Shown in pieces: positions 53,845-62,647 of a stretch of 64,000 nt of DNA; the first letter of the stretch is position 1, and each line of letters starts with the position of its first letter. Origin of the DNA: Streptomyces spinoverrucosus (GTDB lineage: Bacteria > Actinomycetota > Actinomycetes > Streptomycetales > Streptomycetaceae). The notes under the pieces are model-generated. The model had not been told where the DNA came from and made no database searches. It was given only the letters and a program-made list of their open reading frames with translations. The translations under genes and the position numbers were made by a program. The DNA lies in NCBI RefSeq assembly GCF_006539505.1, contig NZ_BJND01000020.1:62001-126000 (forward strand), written 5' to 3'.

Positions 53845-54328
53845 CGATCGCGGACGCCAGTACGCCGACGACCTGGCGAGTTGATCGAGACGCTCAACCT
53901 CAACAACGTCATCCTCGTCGGCCATTCGACCGGCGGCGGCGAGGTGGCCCGCTATCTCGGGCGGCACGGCAGCGGGCGGGTCGCCAAGGCCGTGCTGCTC
54001 GGTGCCGTCCCGCCACTGATGCTCAGGACGGACGCCAATCCGCAGGGCACACCGCTGGAGGCCTTCGACGGGATCCGGGCCGGTGTCGAGGCGGATCGCG
54101 CGCAGTTCTACTGGGATCTCAGCGAGAGCTTCTACGGCTTCAACCGGCCCGGCGCCATCGAGTCCGAGGGCGTACGCCGGGCGTTCTGGATGTGGAGCAT
54201 GCAGGTCGGTCTCAGGGCCGCGTACGACTGCGTGGAGCAGTGGTGTAATCCGGGCCGCCCCGCACGGCCTGGTCGGCGACTTCGAGCGGGCCTTCAACGC
54301 CGATCTGCTCGACTTCATCCGAAGCTGA
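53845..54328 (+). pseudogene. Decayed alpha/beta hydrolase (chloroperoxidase-like)
   Basis: Remnants of one gene in several frames. QYADDLA (about 53862-53880) is followed after a one-base shift by IETLNLNNVILVGHSTGGGE with the nucleophile Ser. Then AYDCVEQW (about 54240) joins directly to APHGLVGDFERAFNADLLDF in another frame, so about 60-70 codons including the acid residue are lost. The first 70 or so codons are missing. Intact relatives are non-haem haloperoxidase-type hydrolases of about 275 residues. Confidence 0.8.
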
Positions 54329-54331
54329 GCC

Positions 54332-55057
54332 CTACGGGAGGCGTCGGGCCACGACCATCCGCACCCGCGGGCTGCCGTCCCGCTGCCGCCCGAACTCGGG
54401 CAGCGGGTGCAGATGCACCCGGAACCCGGCGCCTTCCAGCTCCCTCAGCAGGTCCCCGAACCGCACGGCCCGGTAGTACATGACGAACGGCGGCCGCCAC
54501 ACGGCGTTGCGCACCCGCATCACCAGGTCGAAGCCCAGCAGCATGCAGTACATCAGGGAGCCGGGCCGGGGCGGCGCCACGACCGGGAACGCGAAGCACC
54601 CGCCCGGCCGCAGCACGGAGTGCACCTGCGCGAACAGCCCCGGCAGTTCCCGCGGCAGGAAGTGCCCGAACGCACCGAAGCTCACCGCCAGGTCGAACGC
54701 GGGGCGGAACGGCAGGGCCCGGGCGTCCGCGCGCACCCACGACACCCGGGGCAGGCCGGACGGGACACGCTCCCGCGCGACCGCGAGCATGCCCGCGCTG
54801 AAGTCGACCCCTGTGACACTCCCCTCGCACACCTGCCGCAGCACGCCGACGCCCGCGCCGGTACCGCAGCACACGTCGAGCCCGTCCTCGAACGGCCCGA
54901 TCCGACGCAGCGCCGAGGCGACGGCGTCGAGCACCGAGTCCGGCGTGCGGAAGGGGGTGTGGTCGAACTTGGGGGCGAGCAGGTCGTAGCCCCGCTCGAC
55001 CGACGACAGCGCCTGGACGGCGAGTTCACGCAGGCTGGGGCCTTGGGGGCTGAACAT
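54332..55057 (-). CDS. Class I SAM-dependent methyltransferase
   Basis: This 241-residue protein has the SAM-binding motif LDVCCGTGAGVGVLRQV and post-motif VTGVDFSAGMLAVARERV, then FDLAVSFGAFGHFLPRELPG and LRPGGCFAFPV. The C-terminal part is longer and may form the substrate pocket. The substrate is not evident. ATG 55057 was chosen because the longer form has no ribosome site. It sits close to the MFS gene (10 bp), so the two probably form an operon. Confidence 0.85.
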   Translation of the reverse strand: MFSPQGPSLRELAVQALSSVERGYDLLAPKFDHTPFRTPDSVLDAVASALRRIGPFEDGLDVCCGTGAGVGVLRQVCEGSVTGVDFSAGMLAVARERVPSGLPRVSWVRADARALPFRPAFDLAVSFGAFGHFLPRELPGLFAQVHSVLRPGGCFAFPVVAPPRPGSLMYCMLLGFDLVMRVRNAVWRPPFVMYYRAVRFGDLLRELEGAGFRVHLHPLPEFGRQRDGSPRVRMVVARRLP

Positions 55058-55067
55058 CGACTTCAGC

Positions 55068-56276
55068 TTAGTCCCGCCTGGACAGCAGGAGCGGCGTGGC
55101 AAGGATCAGTAGCCCGGCGAGTGCGATCGCGGTGCGCGGGCTGGTGACGGCGGCCAGCACGCCCCACAGGGCGGTCAGGGCCGCGATGCTGAGCTTCACC
55201 GAGATCGACCAGGCGGACAGGGTGCGCGCGACACGGTCCGACGGGGTCCGATCCAGCCGGCGGGTGGCGAGCACCGGGTTGTACACGCCCATGCAGGTGA
55301 TCAGCCCGAACTCGACCACCCACACGAGCAGCAGCCCGGTCACACCGGGGTGGACGAAGGCCAGCCCGACCGGCCAGCACGCGCGCAGTGTCCCCACCGT
55401 GAGCAGGATCTTGCGCTGCCCGAACCGTGCGACGAGCCCTGGGGCCAGGCGGGAGCCGATCAGCCCGCCGATGCAGGGCACGGCGAACGCGAGGGCGTAC
55501 TGCCAAGGCGGGAACCCGAGCGGACCGAGCATCAGGACGGCGAGCGGCGGCGAGGCCGCCATGATCAGGCCGTTGACCAGGACCGTGTTGCAGAACAGCG
55601 GGCGCAGCACCGGGTCGGTGAGGATGTGCCGCCAGCCTTCGAGCAGGTCGGCGGCCCGGAGCCGGGACGACGCCCCCGCACGCGTCGCCGGGCGTGGCTC
55701 GCCGGCGCCCATCGCGCGGATCCCCACCGCCGAGAGCAGGAAACTGACCGCGTTCGCCGCCACGGTCACGACCGGGCCGAACATCCCGACGGCGAAGCCG
55801 CCGAGCGGCGGGCCGAGCACGGTGGAGGTCCACATCGTGGCCTCGAACCGCCCGTTGGCGACGACCAGGTCCCCGGGCGGCACGAGCGCCTTCAGGCACG
55901 CCCCGCTCGCCGCGGTGAAGGTGATGTCCGCCGCCGCGACGACCACCGACACCACCAGGAGCTGGGCCAGGCTCAGCTCACCGAGCAGAAAGGCCACGGG
56001 TACGGTCATCAGCGCCGCGAACCGGACCAGGTCCGTCACGATCATCACCGGCCGCTTGCGGCGGAACTCCATCCACGGCCCGAGCGGCACCGCGACCACG
56101 GCCCCCACCACCAGCCCGGCCGCGGCAAGCGCCGACACCTCGCCGGGCCCGGCATGCAGCACCAGAACGGCGATCAGGGGAAACGCGTCGAAGGCGAGCC
56201 AGGTGCCCATCGTGCTGACCGCGTAAGCACCCCACAGCCATCCGAAGCGCCGCCCCAGCGACCGCCCCTCCCCCAT
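55068..56276 (-). CDS. MFS transporter
   Basis: This protein of about 402 residues has twelve membrane helices. Features are WLWGAYAVSTMGTWLAFDAFP (first helix), the inter-helix motif PLGPWMEFRRKRPVMIVTDL typical of MFS2/3-type exporters, and a central cytoplasmic loop. The signature fits drug/metabolite efflux transporters. GGAGGG lies 8 nt before ATG 56276; GTG 56294 is an alternative. It heads a short operon with the methyltransferase gene. Confidence 0.88.
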   Translation of the reverse strand: MGEGRSLGRRFGWLWGAYAVSTMGTWLAFDAFPLIAVLVLHAGPGEVSALAAAGLVVGAVVAVPLGPWMEFRRKRPVMIVTDLVRFAALMTVPVAFLLGELSLAQLLVVSVVVAAADITFTAASGACLKALVPPGDLVVANGRFEATMWTSTVLGPPLGGFAVGMFGPVVTVAANAVSFLLSAVGIRAMGAGEPRPATRAGASSRLRAADLLEGWRHILTDPVLRPLFCNTVLVNGLIMAASPPLAVLMLGPLGFPPWQYALAFAVPCIGGLIGSRLAPGLVARFGQRKILLTVGTLRACWPVGLAFVHPGVTGLLLVWVVEFGLITCMGVYNPVLATRRLDRTPSDRVARTLSAWSISVKLSIAALTALWGVLAAVTSPRTAIALAGLLILATPLLLSRRD

Positions 56277-56387
56277 CCCCGGCACACCCTCCACCGCCCA
56301 CGTTGATCCACCCCATCCAACCGGGGTAGGGCCGCCGCCCGCGAGCCGGTGAGACGCATGTCACAGCGGCAGTCGCAGGTGAGGGGG

Positions 56388-56653
56388 TACAGTGCTGGGA
56401 GCACTTGTGTACGCCCCGTTGTGGCGCCGGTGCCAGTTCCTTCCTCAGCCCGCGAGACACCCGCCGTTTTCTGCCGGCTGGTGCAGCGGCTTCCCAGCAC
56501 CACCTCAATTCACGTGCCTTCAGGCCGTCGCCGAGGTGCTGTTCCCGCCGCCCGGAGGCACGCACGTACGCCTCGTCTGCGGCTCTTCCCCCCTTCCCTT
56601 CCTCCCGCTCGCCTGCCCAGCAGGCCTCCGAGTCCGTGAAAGGACCGACCACC
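56388..56653 (+). promoter_or_regulatory. Promoter and C-rich leader of the rho paralogue
   Basis: TACAGT (56388-56393) is a candidate -10 with no clear -35. A 6-bp hairpin AGTGCT-GGG-AGCACT (56391-56405) follows. The leader of about 250 nt has a long pyrimidine stretch (56583-56613, mostly C and T with one G) of the kind Rho binds, suggesting autogenous control. Confidence 0.5.
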
Positions 56654-57799
56654 ATGACCACCACACTCGAACACCCTCCTCTTCAGCAGCAGGCCCTGGC
56701 CACCCAGGTCGTCACCGGTGTCCTCGACATCGACGCGGGCGGCAAGGGACACCTCCGCGGCCTCGACTGCCTGCCCTCGCCCGCCGATCCGCAGCTCCCG
56801 GCCGCACTGATCCGCCGGTACGGACTGCGCAAGGGCGACCTCGTCGAAGCCGTGCGCGGCGCGCAGCGCGCTATCACCGGCGTCGAGCACATCAACGGCC
56901 ACGCGCCCGCGCAGCTCCGGGGCCGCCGTCACTTCCATGACCTCACGCCCCTTCACCCCTGCGAGCGGCTCCGCCTCGAACACCCGGCGGCCGGGCTCAC
57001 CGGACGCGTCGCCGACCTGCTCTCCCCCGTCGGCAAGGGGCAGCGCGGGCTGATCGTGGCCCCGCCCAAGACCGGCAAGACCGTCCTGATCCAGCAGATC
57101 GCGGCCGCCGTCGCCGGCAACCACCCCGAGTGCCGGCTGATGGTCGTGCTGCTCGACGAGCGCCCCGAGGAGGTCACCGACATGCGGCGCTCGGTGCGCG
57201 GCGAGGTGTACGCCTCGACCTTCGACCGGACGCCCAAGCAGCACATCGCGCTCGCCGAGCTGGTGATCGAGCGGGCCAAGCGGCTCGTCGAGGCCGGTGA
57301 GGACGTGGTGATCCTGCTCGACTCGCTGACCCGGCTGTGCCGGGCGCACAACAACGCCGCGGCCTCCGGCGGCCGTACTCTCTCCGGCGGTGTGGACGCG
57401 GCCGCGCTGCACGGGCCCAAGCGGTTCTTCGGAGCCGCACGGCTGGCCGAGGAGGGCGGTTCGCTCACCATCCTGGCCACCGCCCTGGTCGAGACCGGCT
57501 CCCGGGCCGACGACTTCTTCTTCGAGGAGCTCAAGAGCACCGGCAACATGGAGCTCCGGCTGAGCCGCGAACTCGCCTCCCGCCGTGTCTTCCCGGCCGT
57601 CGACATCACCGGCTCGGGCACCCGTCGCGAGGAACTGCTGCTGTCCCCGGCCGAGTTGACGGCCGTACGGGGACTGCGGCGGGCGCTGCAGCCCCGGGAC
57701 GGCGAGGCCGGTCTGGAGACGCTGCTGGAGCGGATGCGGCAGACCCCCGACAACGCCACGTTCCTGCGCCGGATCCAGCCGACGCTGCCGGCCGGCTAG
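56654..57799 (+). CDS. Transcription termination factor Rho paralogue, short form
   Basis: This 381-residue protein has the Rho RNA-binding and ATPase domains. APPKTGKT is the P-loop, [15 protein letters not shown] is Walker B/arm, [20 protein letters not shown] and [13 protein letters not shown] carry the Q and R loops, and [20 protein letters not shown] is highly conserved. The N-terminal RNA-binding part is short and lacks the long Arg-rich insert of the housekeeping actinobacterial Rho, so it is a second rho. ATG 56654 was fixed by the conserved start. Confidence 0.9.
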   Translation: MTTTLEHPPLQQQALATQVVTGVLDIDAGGKGHLRGLDCLPSPADPQLPAALIRRYGLRKGDLVEAVRGAQRAITGVEHINGHAPAQLRGRRHFHDLTPLHPCERLRLEHPAAGLTGRVADLLSPVGKGQRGLIVAPPKTGKTVLIQQIAAAVAGNHPECRLMVVLLDERPEEVTDMRRSVRGEVYASTFDRTPKQHIALAELVIERAKRLVEAGEDVVILLDSLTRLCRAHNNAAASGGRTLSGGVDAAALHGPKRFFGAARLAEEGGSLTILATALVETGSRADDFFFEELKSTGNMELRLSRELASRRVFPAVDITGSGTRREELLLSPAELTAVRGLRRALQPRDGEAGLETLLERMRQTPDNATFLRRIQPTLPAG

Positions 57800-57921
57800 C
57801 CAGGCCCACGCGTCCCGGTTGGTGGAAGCGCGAAACTCGGGGTTCACGCATCCGGGTGCACGCGGCCCCCGCTTGGCCCGGGCAGCGCGCATCGGGGCCG
57901 GTCCATTCCTAGGTTGATCAT

Positions 57922-59097
57922 ATGACGATCGGACTCACTTCCCGGGTGGCTGTGGCGGCCTGTGGCCTCTGCCTGGCTGGTGCCCTCGCGTTCGCGCCCG
58001 TCGCGACGGCCGCCCCGACCGGAGCCGACCCCGGAACACCGGGCGCGCCCCGCGGAACGGCACCGGTGCCGGCCGTGCTGTACCGCTCCGGCACGCAGGT
58101 GCGGCCGCGCCCCGGCGCGCCGGAGGTCCCGGACGTCTCCGCCCTGTCGTGGCTGGTCGCCGACGCCCGCACCGGCGAGGTGCTCGCCGCGCACGACGCG
58201 CACCGCAAACTGCCCCCCGCCAGCACCATCAAGGCGCTGTTCGCCCTCACCGTGCTGCCCAAGCTGCCCGGCGGCATCCGGCACCAGGTCACGTACGGCG
58301 AGTTGTCGGAGGTCGGTGAGGGCAGCAGCCTGGTCGGCGTCAACGAGGGGGACTCGTACCGCGTCGACGACCTGTGGCGCGGGGTCTTCCTCAGCTCGGG
58401 CAACGACGCCGTGCGCGTACTGGCCCGGCTCAACGGCGGCTGGCGCGTCACCGCCCGGCAGATGGAGGCCAAGGCCCACGCCCTGGGCGCCCGCGACACA
58501 CGGGTCCGGTCGCCCGACGGCTACGACGCGGAGGGCCAGGTGTCGTCGGCGTACGACCTGGCCCTCTTCGGCCGGGAGGGGCTGCGCAACGCGGACTTCG
58601 CCCGGTACTGCGCCACCCTGGAGGCCAAGTTCCCCGGCGGCGGCGACTGGGCATACGACATCCGCAACACCAACCGGCTGCTGACCGGCGACGACGGCGT
58701 GATCCGCTACCCGGGCCTGATCGGCGTCAAGAACGGCTACACCAGCGAAGCTGGACACACCCTCATCGCCGCGGCCCGACGCGAGGGGCGCACCCTGGTC
58801 GTGTCGGTGATGAACCCCCAGTCGGGCGGCCCCTTCGACGTCTACGAGGAGGCCCGGTCGTTGCTCGACTGGGGCTTCGGCGCCGGCGACCGGGTAGACC
58901 CGGTCGGCTCGCTGGACGCCCTGCGCAGCAGGCCCCGCCCCGGTCCCGAGACCGCGCCGGAGCCGGTGGCCGCCGCGGTCACGCCGGAGCCCGAGCCGGG
59001 CTGGCCGGAGACCGCGGCGATCGCGGTCGCCGCCTGTCTGGGCGCGGCGGCCGTCGCGCTGGTCCTGCGGCTCAAGGTCTTCCACATCGAGGACTGA
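57922..59097 (+). CDS. dacA: D-alanyl-D-alanine carboxypeptidase (PBP5-like)
   Basis: The protein has 391 residues with a signal peptide (TSRVAVAACGLCLAGALAFA, cleaved near TAAPTG) and the three active-site motifs of S11 peptidases: PASTIK (Ser-xx-Lys), SGN and KNGY. The C-terminal end has a membrane helix (ETAAIAVAACLGAAAVALVL) and basic tail. It trims the terminal D-Ala of peptidoglycan stem peptides. ATG 57922 is the first in-frame start after a weak AGG. Its last 256 bases are overlapped on the other strand by the mannosyltransferase gene. Confidence 0.93.
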   Translation: MTIGLTSRVAVAACGLCLAGALAFAPVATAAPTGADPGTPGAPRGTAPVPAVLYRSGTQVRPRPGAPEVPDVSALSWLVADARTGEVLAAHDAHRKLPPASTIKALFALTVLPKLPGGIRHQVTYGELSEVGEGSSLVGVNEGDSYRVDDLWRGVFLSSGNDAVRVLARLNGGWRVTARQMEAKAHALGARDTRVRSPDGYDAEGQVSSAYDLALFGREGLRNADFARYCATLEAKFPGGGDWAYDIRNTNRLLTGDDGVIRYPGLIGVKNGYTSEAGHTLIAAARREGRTLVVSVMNPQSGGPFDVYEEARSLLDWGFGAGDRVDPVGSLDALRSRPRPGPETAPEPVAAAVTPEPEPGWPETAAIAVAACLGAAAVALVLRLKVFHIED

Positions 59098-60197
59098 CCC
59101 ACCGGCATCCCCAGCAGCAGCCCGAGGGTGATCCAGGCGTACGTGTTGCTGCCGAGGAACCCGTCGACACCGGACGCGTCGTCGAACCAGAGCCACACCA
59201 CGCTGGTGCACAGCACGGCGTACAGCACGGCCGCGATCCGGGGCTGTCCGGCCCGCACCAGCACCACGAAGGCCGGCAGCAGCCAGACGAGGTGGTGCAC
59301 CCAGGTGATCGGGCTGACCAGACAGGCCGTCAGACCGGTCAGTGCGAACGCGGCATACCAGTCGCCGGCCGCCACGGCCTTGCGGGCGCGCCACGCCCAC
59401 ACGCCCAGCACCAGCAGCACGGTGACCGCCCAGACCGCGCGGCTCTCGATGTCCAGCCGGGCCAGGATGCCCTGCAGGGACTGGTTGGAGACGTAGTCCA
59501 GCCGGCCCACGCGGGTGGTGTCCCACATGGCGTGCGTCCAGTAGAAGCGCGACGCTTCCGGTGTCACCACGGCCGCGAGCCCCGTCGCCCCGGCCGCCAC
59601 GCCCGTCGCGACGGTCGCGGCCCGCCAGCGCCGGCCGAGCAGCAGCAGGCCGATGAAGAGGGCGGGCGTGAGCTTGATGGCCGCCGCGAGGCCGATGCCG
59701 ATTCCGGCCCAGCGGCCCCGCCCGGTGGCGAGCAGCCAGGCGTCGACCAGGACGAGGGCCAGCAGCAGGACGTTGACCTGCCCGAAGCTGAAGGTGTCGC
59801 GCAGCGGTTCGTACAGCGCGAGGGCGCAGGCGGCCAGGGCGCAGCCGTACCAGCCGTGGCGGCGCCAGGCCCGGCCGGTCAGCACGCGCAGCGACACGGC
59901 CAGGGCCGCCAGGTTGAGCAGCAGCGCGATCACGATCGCGGCCTGCATCCCGACCAGGGCCATGGGCAGCATGGCGACGGCGGCGAACGGCGGGTAGGTG
60001 AAGCCGTACATCGTGCCCGGCACCCGGTAGTCGTAGATCCGGCCGCCGTCGTCGATCCAGCTGTGGATGGTGCCGTGGTAGACGCGCAGGTCGAACCAGT
60101 CGCGCAGGAGCGGCACGGTCGCGGTGAAGACGGTCACGGCGGCGGCGAGGACCAGCACGAGCAGCAGCCGCCCGCGGTCGGTGCGGGGTGTCCTCAT
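58842..60197 (-). CDS. GT87-family polyprenol-phosphate-mannose-dependent mannosyltransferase
   Basis: The protein has about 451 residues with ten or so membrane helices. The first loop WFDLRVYHGTIHSWIDDGGR carries the catalytic Asp-type residue region, and PGTMYGFTYPPFAAV and GIGIGLAAAIKLTPALF are family segments. It uses polyprenol-phosphate mannose for cell-envelope mannans. The expected end is near ITLGLLLGMPV (about 59,105), but the frame has no stop there and runs 256 bp antisense into dacA. ATG 60197 overlaps the MptB-like stop. Confidence 0.85.
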   Translation of the reverse strand: MRTPRTDRGRLLLVLVLAAAVTVFTATVPLLRDWFDLRVYHGTIHSWIDDGGRIYDYRVPGTMYGFTYPPFAAVAMLPMALVGMQAAIVIALLLNLAALAVSLRVLTGRAWRRHGWYGCALAACALALYEPLRDTFSFGQVNVLLLALVLVDAWLLATGRGRWAGIGIGLAAAIKLTPALFIGLLLLGRRWRAATVATGVAAGATGLAAVVTPEASRFYWTHAMWDTTRVGRLDYVSNQSLQGILARLDIESRAVWAVTVLLVLGVWAWRARKAVAAGDWYAAFALTGLTACLVSPITWVHHLVWLLPAFVVLVRAGQPRIAAVLYAVLCTSVVWLWFDDASGVDGFLGSNTYAWITLGLLLGMPVGQSSMWKTLSRRTSATAAAPRQAATAIAAVSGQPGSGSGVTAAATGSGAVSGPGRGLLRRASSEPTGSTRSPAPKPQSSNDRASS

Positions 60198-61588
60198 GCC
60201 GTACGCCCCAGGACCGGGGCCTGCGCGGCCTGGTGGGCCTGCCACAGCACGACCACGGCGAGTACGCCGCCGGAGACGGCCAGCACCAGTTGCCCGAGGT
60301 CGGCCGGGCCGCCGCTGGGCAGGACGCCGAGCGCCAGCACACAGGTGACCGCGGCGACCCGGTGCCGTACCGAGGTGTTGGGCGCGGCGGCGGCGATCAG
60401 GAACAGTCCCCACAGCGCGTACCAGGGCCGGATGGCCGGGCCGAAGGCGGCCACCGCCGCCAGGCTGAGGCCGAGCGCGTACACCGGGCGCGGGCGCAGC
60501 CGCACCCATATGACGAGCAGCGCGGCGGCGGTGATGACCAGGCCGATCGTGTGCCAGACCGGGACGGCGAGCGGTGCGAGGTCGCTGCCGAGCCGCTCCA
60601 GCAGGGCGCCGGTGGCGCGGCCGAGCAGGCTGGTGAGCGCCCAGTTGTGCGGTGAGACGGGGGTGTTGAGGGCGGCGATCCACCCGTATCCGGTCCCGGC
60701 GACCGCTGTCGCGGCGACCGTCGTGGCGGCCGACGCGGCGGCGGTCGTCAGCACCGCCCGCACGGCGCTGCGTCCCGCGCGTATCTGCAGGACGACGATC
60801 GCGGCGAGGCCGAGCACGGCGGGCGCCTTGACCAGAGCGGCGAGGGTGACCAGGACCGCGCCGAGGACCGGCCAGCGGCCCAGCGCCGCGACCAGGCCCA
60901 CGCCGAGGAGGCCGAGCATCATGGCGTCGTTGTGCGCGCCGGCCACCAGGTGCAGCAGCACCAGCGGGTTGAGGGCACCGAGCCACAGGGCGGCGGCCGG
61001 GTCGGCGCCGTTGTGCCGGGCGAGGCGGGGCAGCGCGGCCGCCATCAGGGCCACGCCCAGCAGCGCCAGCAAGCGCATGCCCATGAGACCGGCGGGGAGT
61101 TCGCCCCGGGTCAGGCCGGACAGCGCGGAGGCGGCGGCGAGGAACACCGGGCCGTACGGGGCGGCCGTGTGCTGCCACACCGGGGAGACCTCCTCGGCGA
61201 GCGGGCCGCCGAGCCGGGACGGGCCGTGCGTGTACACGTCGATCTGCGCGTCGACCATGGCGCCTTGGGCGAGGTAGCTGTAGACGTCGCGGCTGAACAG
61301 CGGCGGGGCCAGCAGCAGCGGGGCCGCCCAGACGGCGAGGACCAGCAACAGGGAGCGTGGCGTGGGTGGTTCGGGGCCGCGCAGCAGCCGGCCGAGCAGC
61401 GCCCAGGCCGCTATCAGCAGGACGACGCCGAAGTAGACGCCGACGAGTCCGAGCGCGGCGCCGGCCGAGGACGGCGACAGCAACTCGCGGACCGGGAGGG
61501 CTCCGGCCGTCTCACCACCCAACGCGAGAAAGGCGGTACCGGCCAGACCGAGCATCTGGCAGCGGCGGAGATCGACGGAGGAAGCCAT
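60194..61588 (-). CDS. Alpha-(1->6)-mannosyltransferase, MptB-like
   Basis: The protein has about 464 residues with twelve or so membrane helices. The first external loop LFSRDVYSYLAQGAMVDAQI carries the Asp (SRDVYSY) that is conserved in MptA/MptB and GT87 enzymes, and PHNWALTSLLGR and IRPWYALWGLFL are further family segments. It would build the alpha-1,6 mannan core of lipomannan-like glycolipids. ATG 61588 is preferred over GTG 61597 by homology. It is coupled by ATGA overlap to the GT87 gene. Confidence 0.88.
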   Translation of the reverse strand: MASSVDLRRCQMLGLAGTAFLALGGETAGALPVRELLSPSSAGAALGLVGVYFGVVLLIAAWALLGRLLRGPEPPTPRSLLLVLAVWAAPLLLAPPLFSRDVYSYLAQGAMVDAQIDVYTHGPSRLGGPLAEEVSPVWQHTAAPYGPVFLAAASALSGLTRGELPAGLMGMRLLALLGVALMAAALPRLARHNGADPAAALWLGALNPLVLLHLVAGAHNDAMMLGLLGVGLVAALGRWPVLGAVLVTLAALVKAPAVLGLAAIVVLQIRAGRSAVRAVLTTAAASAATTVAATAVAGTGYGWIAALNTPVSPHNWALTSLLGRATGALLERLGSDLAPLAVPVWHTIGLVITAAALLVIWVRLRPRPVYALGLSLAAVAAFGPAIRPWYALWGLFLIAAAAPNTSVRHRVAAVTCVLALGVLPSGGPADLGQLVLAVSGGVLAVVVLWQAHQAAQAPVLGRTA

Positions 61589-61678
61589 GGCCAACACTCG
61601 GTCAGGGTGTCAACGCCGGGTGGCCGGAAAGCGACGCGCCGCCCTCCGGGGGTTAGCCTGCGCATGACTGCCATGTGA

Positions 61679-62608
61679 TCAGAACACCGACAGTCCGGTG
61701 AGCGTCGTGAAACGGTCCAGGGCAGCGACCCCCGCCACCGAGTTGCCGCGGTCGTCGAGCCCCGGGCTCCACACGCACAACGTGCAGCGGCCCGGCACCA
61801 CGGCGACGATTCCTCCACCCACCCCGCTCTTGCCGGGCAGGCCCACCCGATAGGCGAAATCACCCGCCGCGTCGTACGTGCCGCAGGTCAGCATCACCGC
61901 GTTGACCTGCTTGGCCTGGCTGCGGCTCAGCAGCCGGGAACCGTCGGCGCGCACCCCGTGCCGAGCCAGGAACGCGGTGGCCAGGGCGAGGTCGGCGCAG
62001 GACGCGCGGATCGAGCACTGCCGGAAGTACTGGTCGAGCAGCAGCGGCACCGCGTTGTCGATGTTGCCGTAGGAGGCCATGAAGTGGGCCAGTGCGGCGT
62101 TGCGGTCGCCGTGCGCGGCTTCGGACGCGGCGACCTCGGCATCGAAGTCCACCTCGGGGTTGCCGCTCTCGTCGCGCAGGAACTCCAGGAGGGTGCCCGC
62201 CGCGTCGCCGGTACGGGTCTGGAGGCGGTCGGTGACGACCAGCGCACCGGCGTTGATGAACGGATTGCGCGGAATGCCGCTCTCGTACTCCAGCTGCACC
62301 AGGGAGTTGAACGGGTTGCCGGAGGGCTCGCGGCCGACGTGCTCCCAGAGTTCGTCGCCCTCGCGGGCCAGGTCGAGGGCGAGGGTGAAGACCTTGGTGA
62401 CGGACTGCGCGGAGAACGGCTCGCGCCACTCCCCCACGCCGTACACCGTGCCGTCCAGTTCCGCGACGGCCATGCCGAAGCTGCGGGGGTCGCGGGCGGC
62501 CAGCGCCGGGATGTAGTCGGCGGGGCGGCCACGGCCGGGGGTGTGCTCGATCTCCTCGGCGATGCGCTCCAGGACCGGTTGGAAGCTCAGCGACGACGTC
62601 ATGATCAC
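61679..62608 (-). CDS. glsA: Glutaminase
   Basis: This 309-residue glutaminase belongs to the beta-lactamase-like family: AQSVTKVF contains the SxxK nucleophile, FINAGALVV, YGNIDNAVPLLLDQYFRQCS and GLPGKSGVGGGIVAVVPG are conserved. It converts glutamine to glutamate and ammonia. The GTG at 62608 has GGAGG 7 nt upstream and is preferred over ATG 62602. It lies 39 bp after aspA on the same strand, so the two probably form an operon linking amino acid catabolism. Confidence 0.95.
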   Translation of the reverse strand: MIMTSSLSFQPVLERIAEEIEHTPGRGRPADYIPALAARDPRSFGMAVAELDGTVYGVGEWREPFSAQSVTKVFTLALDLAREGDELWEHVGREPSGNPFNSLVQLEYESGIPRNPFINAGALVVTDRLQTRTGDAAGTLLEFLRDESGNPEVDFDAEVAASEAAHGDRNAALAHFMASYGNIDNAVPLLLDQYFRQCSIRASCADLALATAFLARHGVRADGSRLLSRSQAKQVNAVMLTCGTYDAAGDFAYRVGLPGKSGVGGGIVAVVPGRCTLCVWSPGLDDRGNSVAGVAALDRFTTLTGLSVF

Positions 62609-62647
62609 TAGTGTGCCTCCGGTCCGGTCCTGGCGCGCATCCCCAGG

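Noticed and set aside
58374..61277. 967-codon plus-strand frame
   Set aside because: It is the shadow of the two mannosyltransferase genes and part of dacA; Arg/Gly-rich with no domain.
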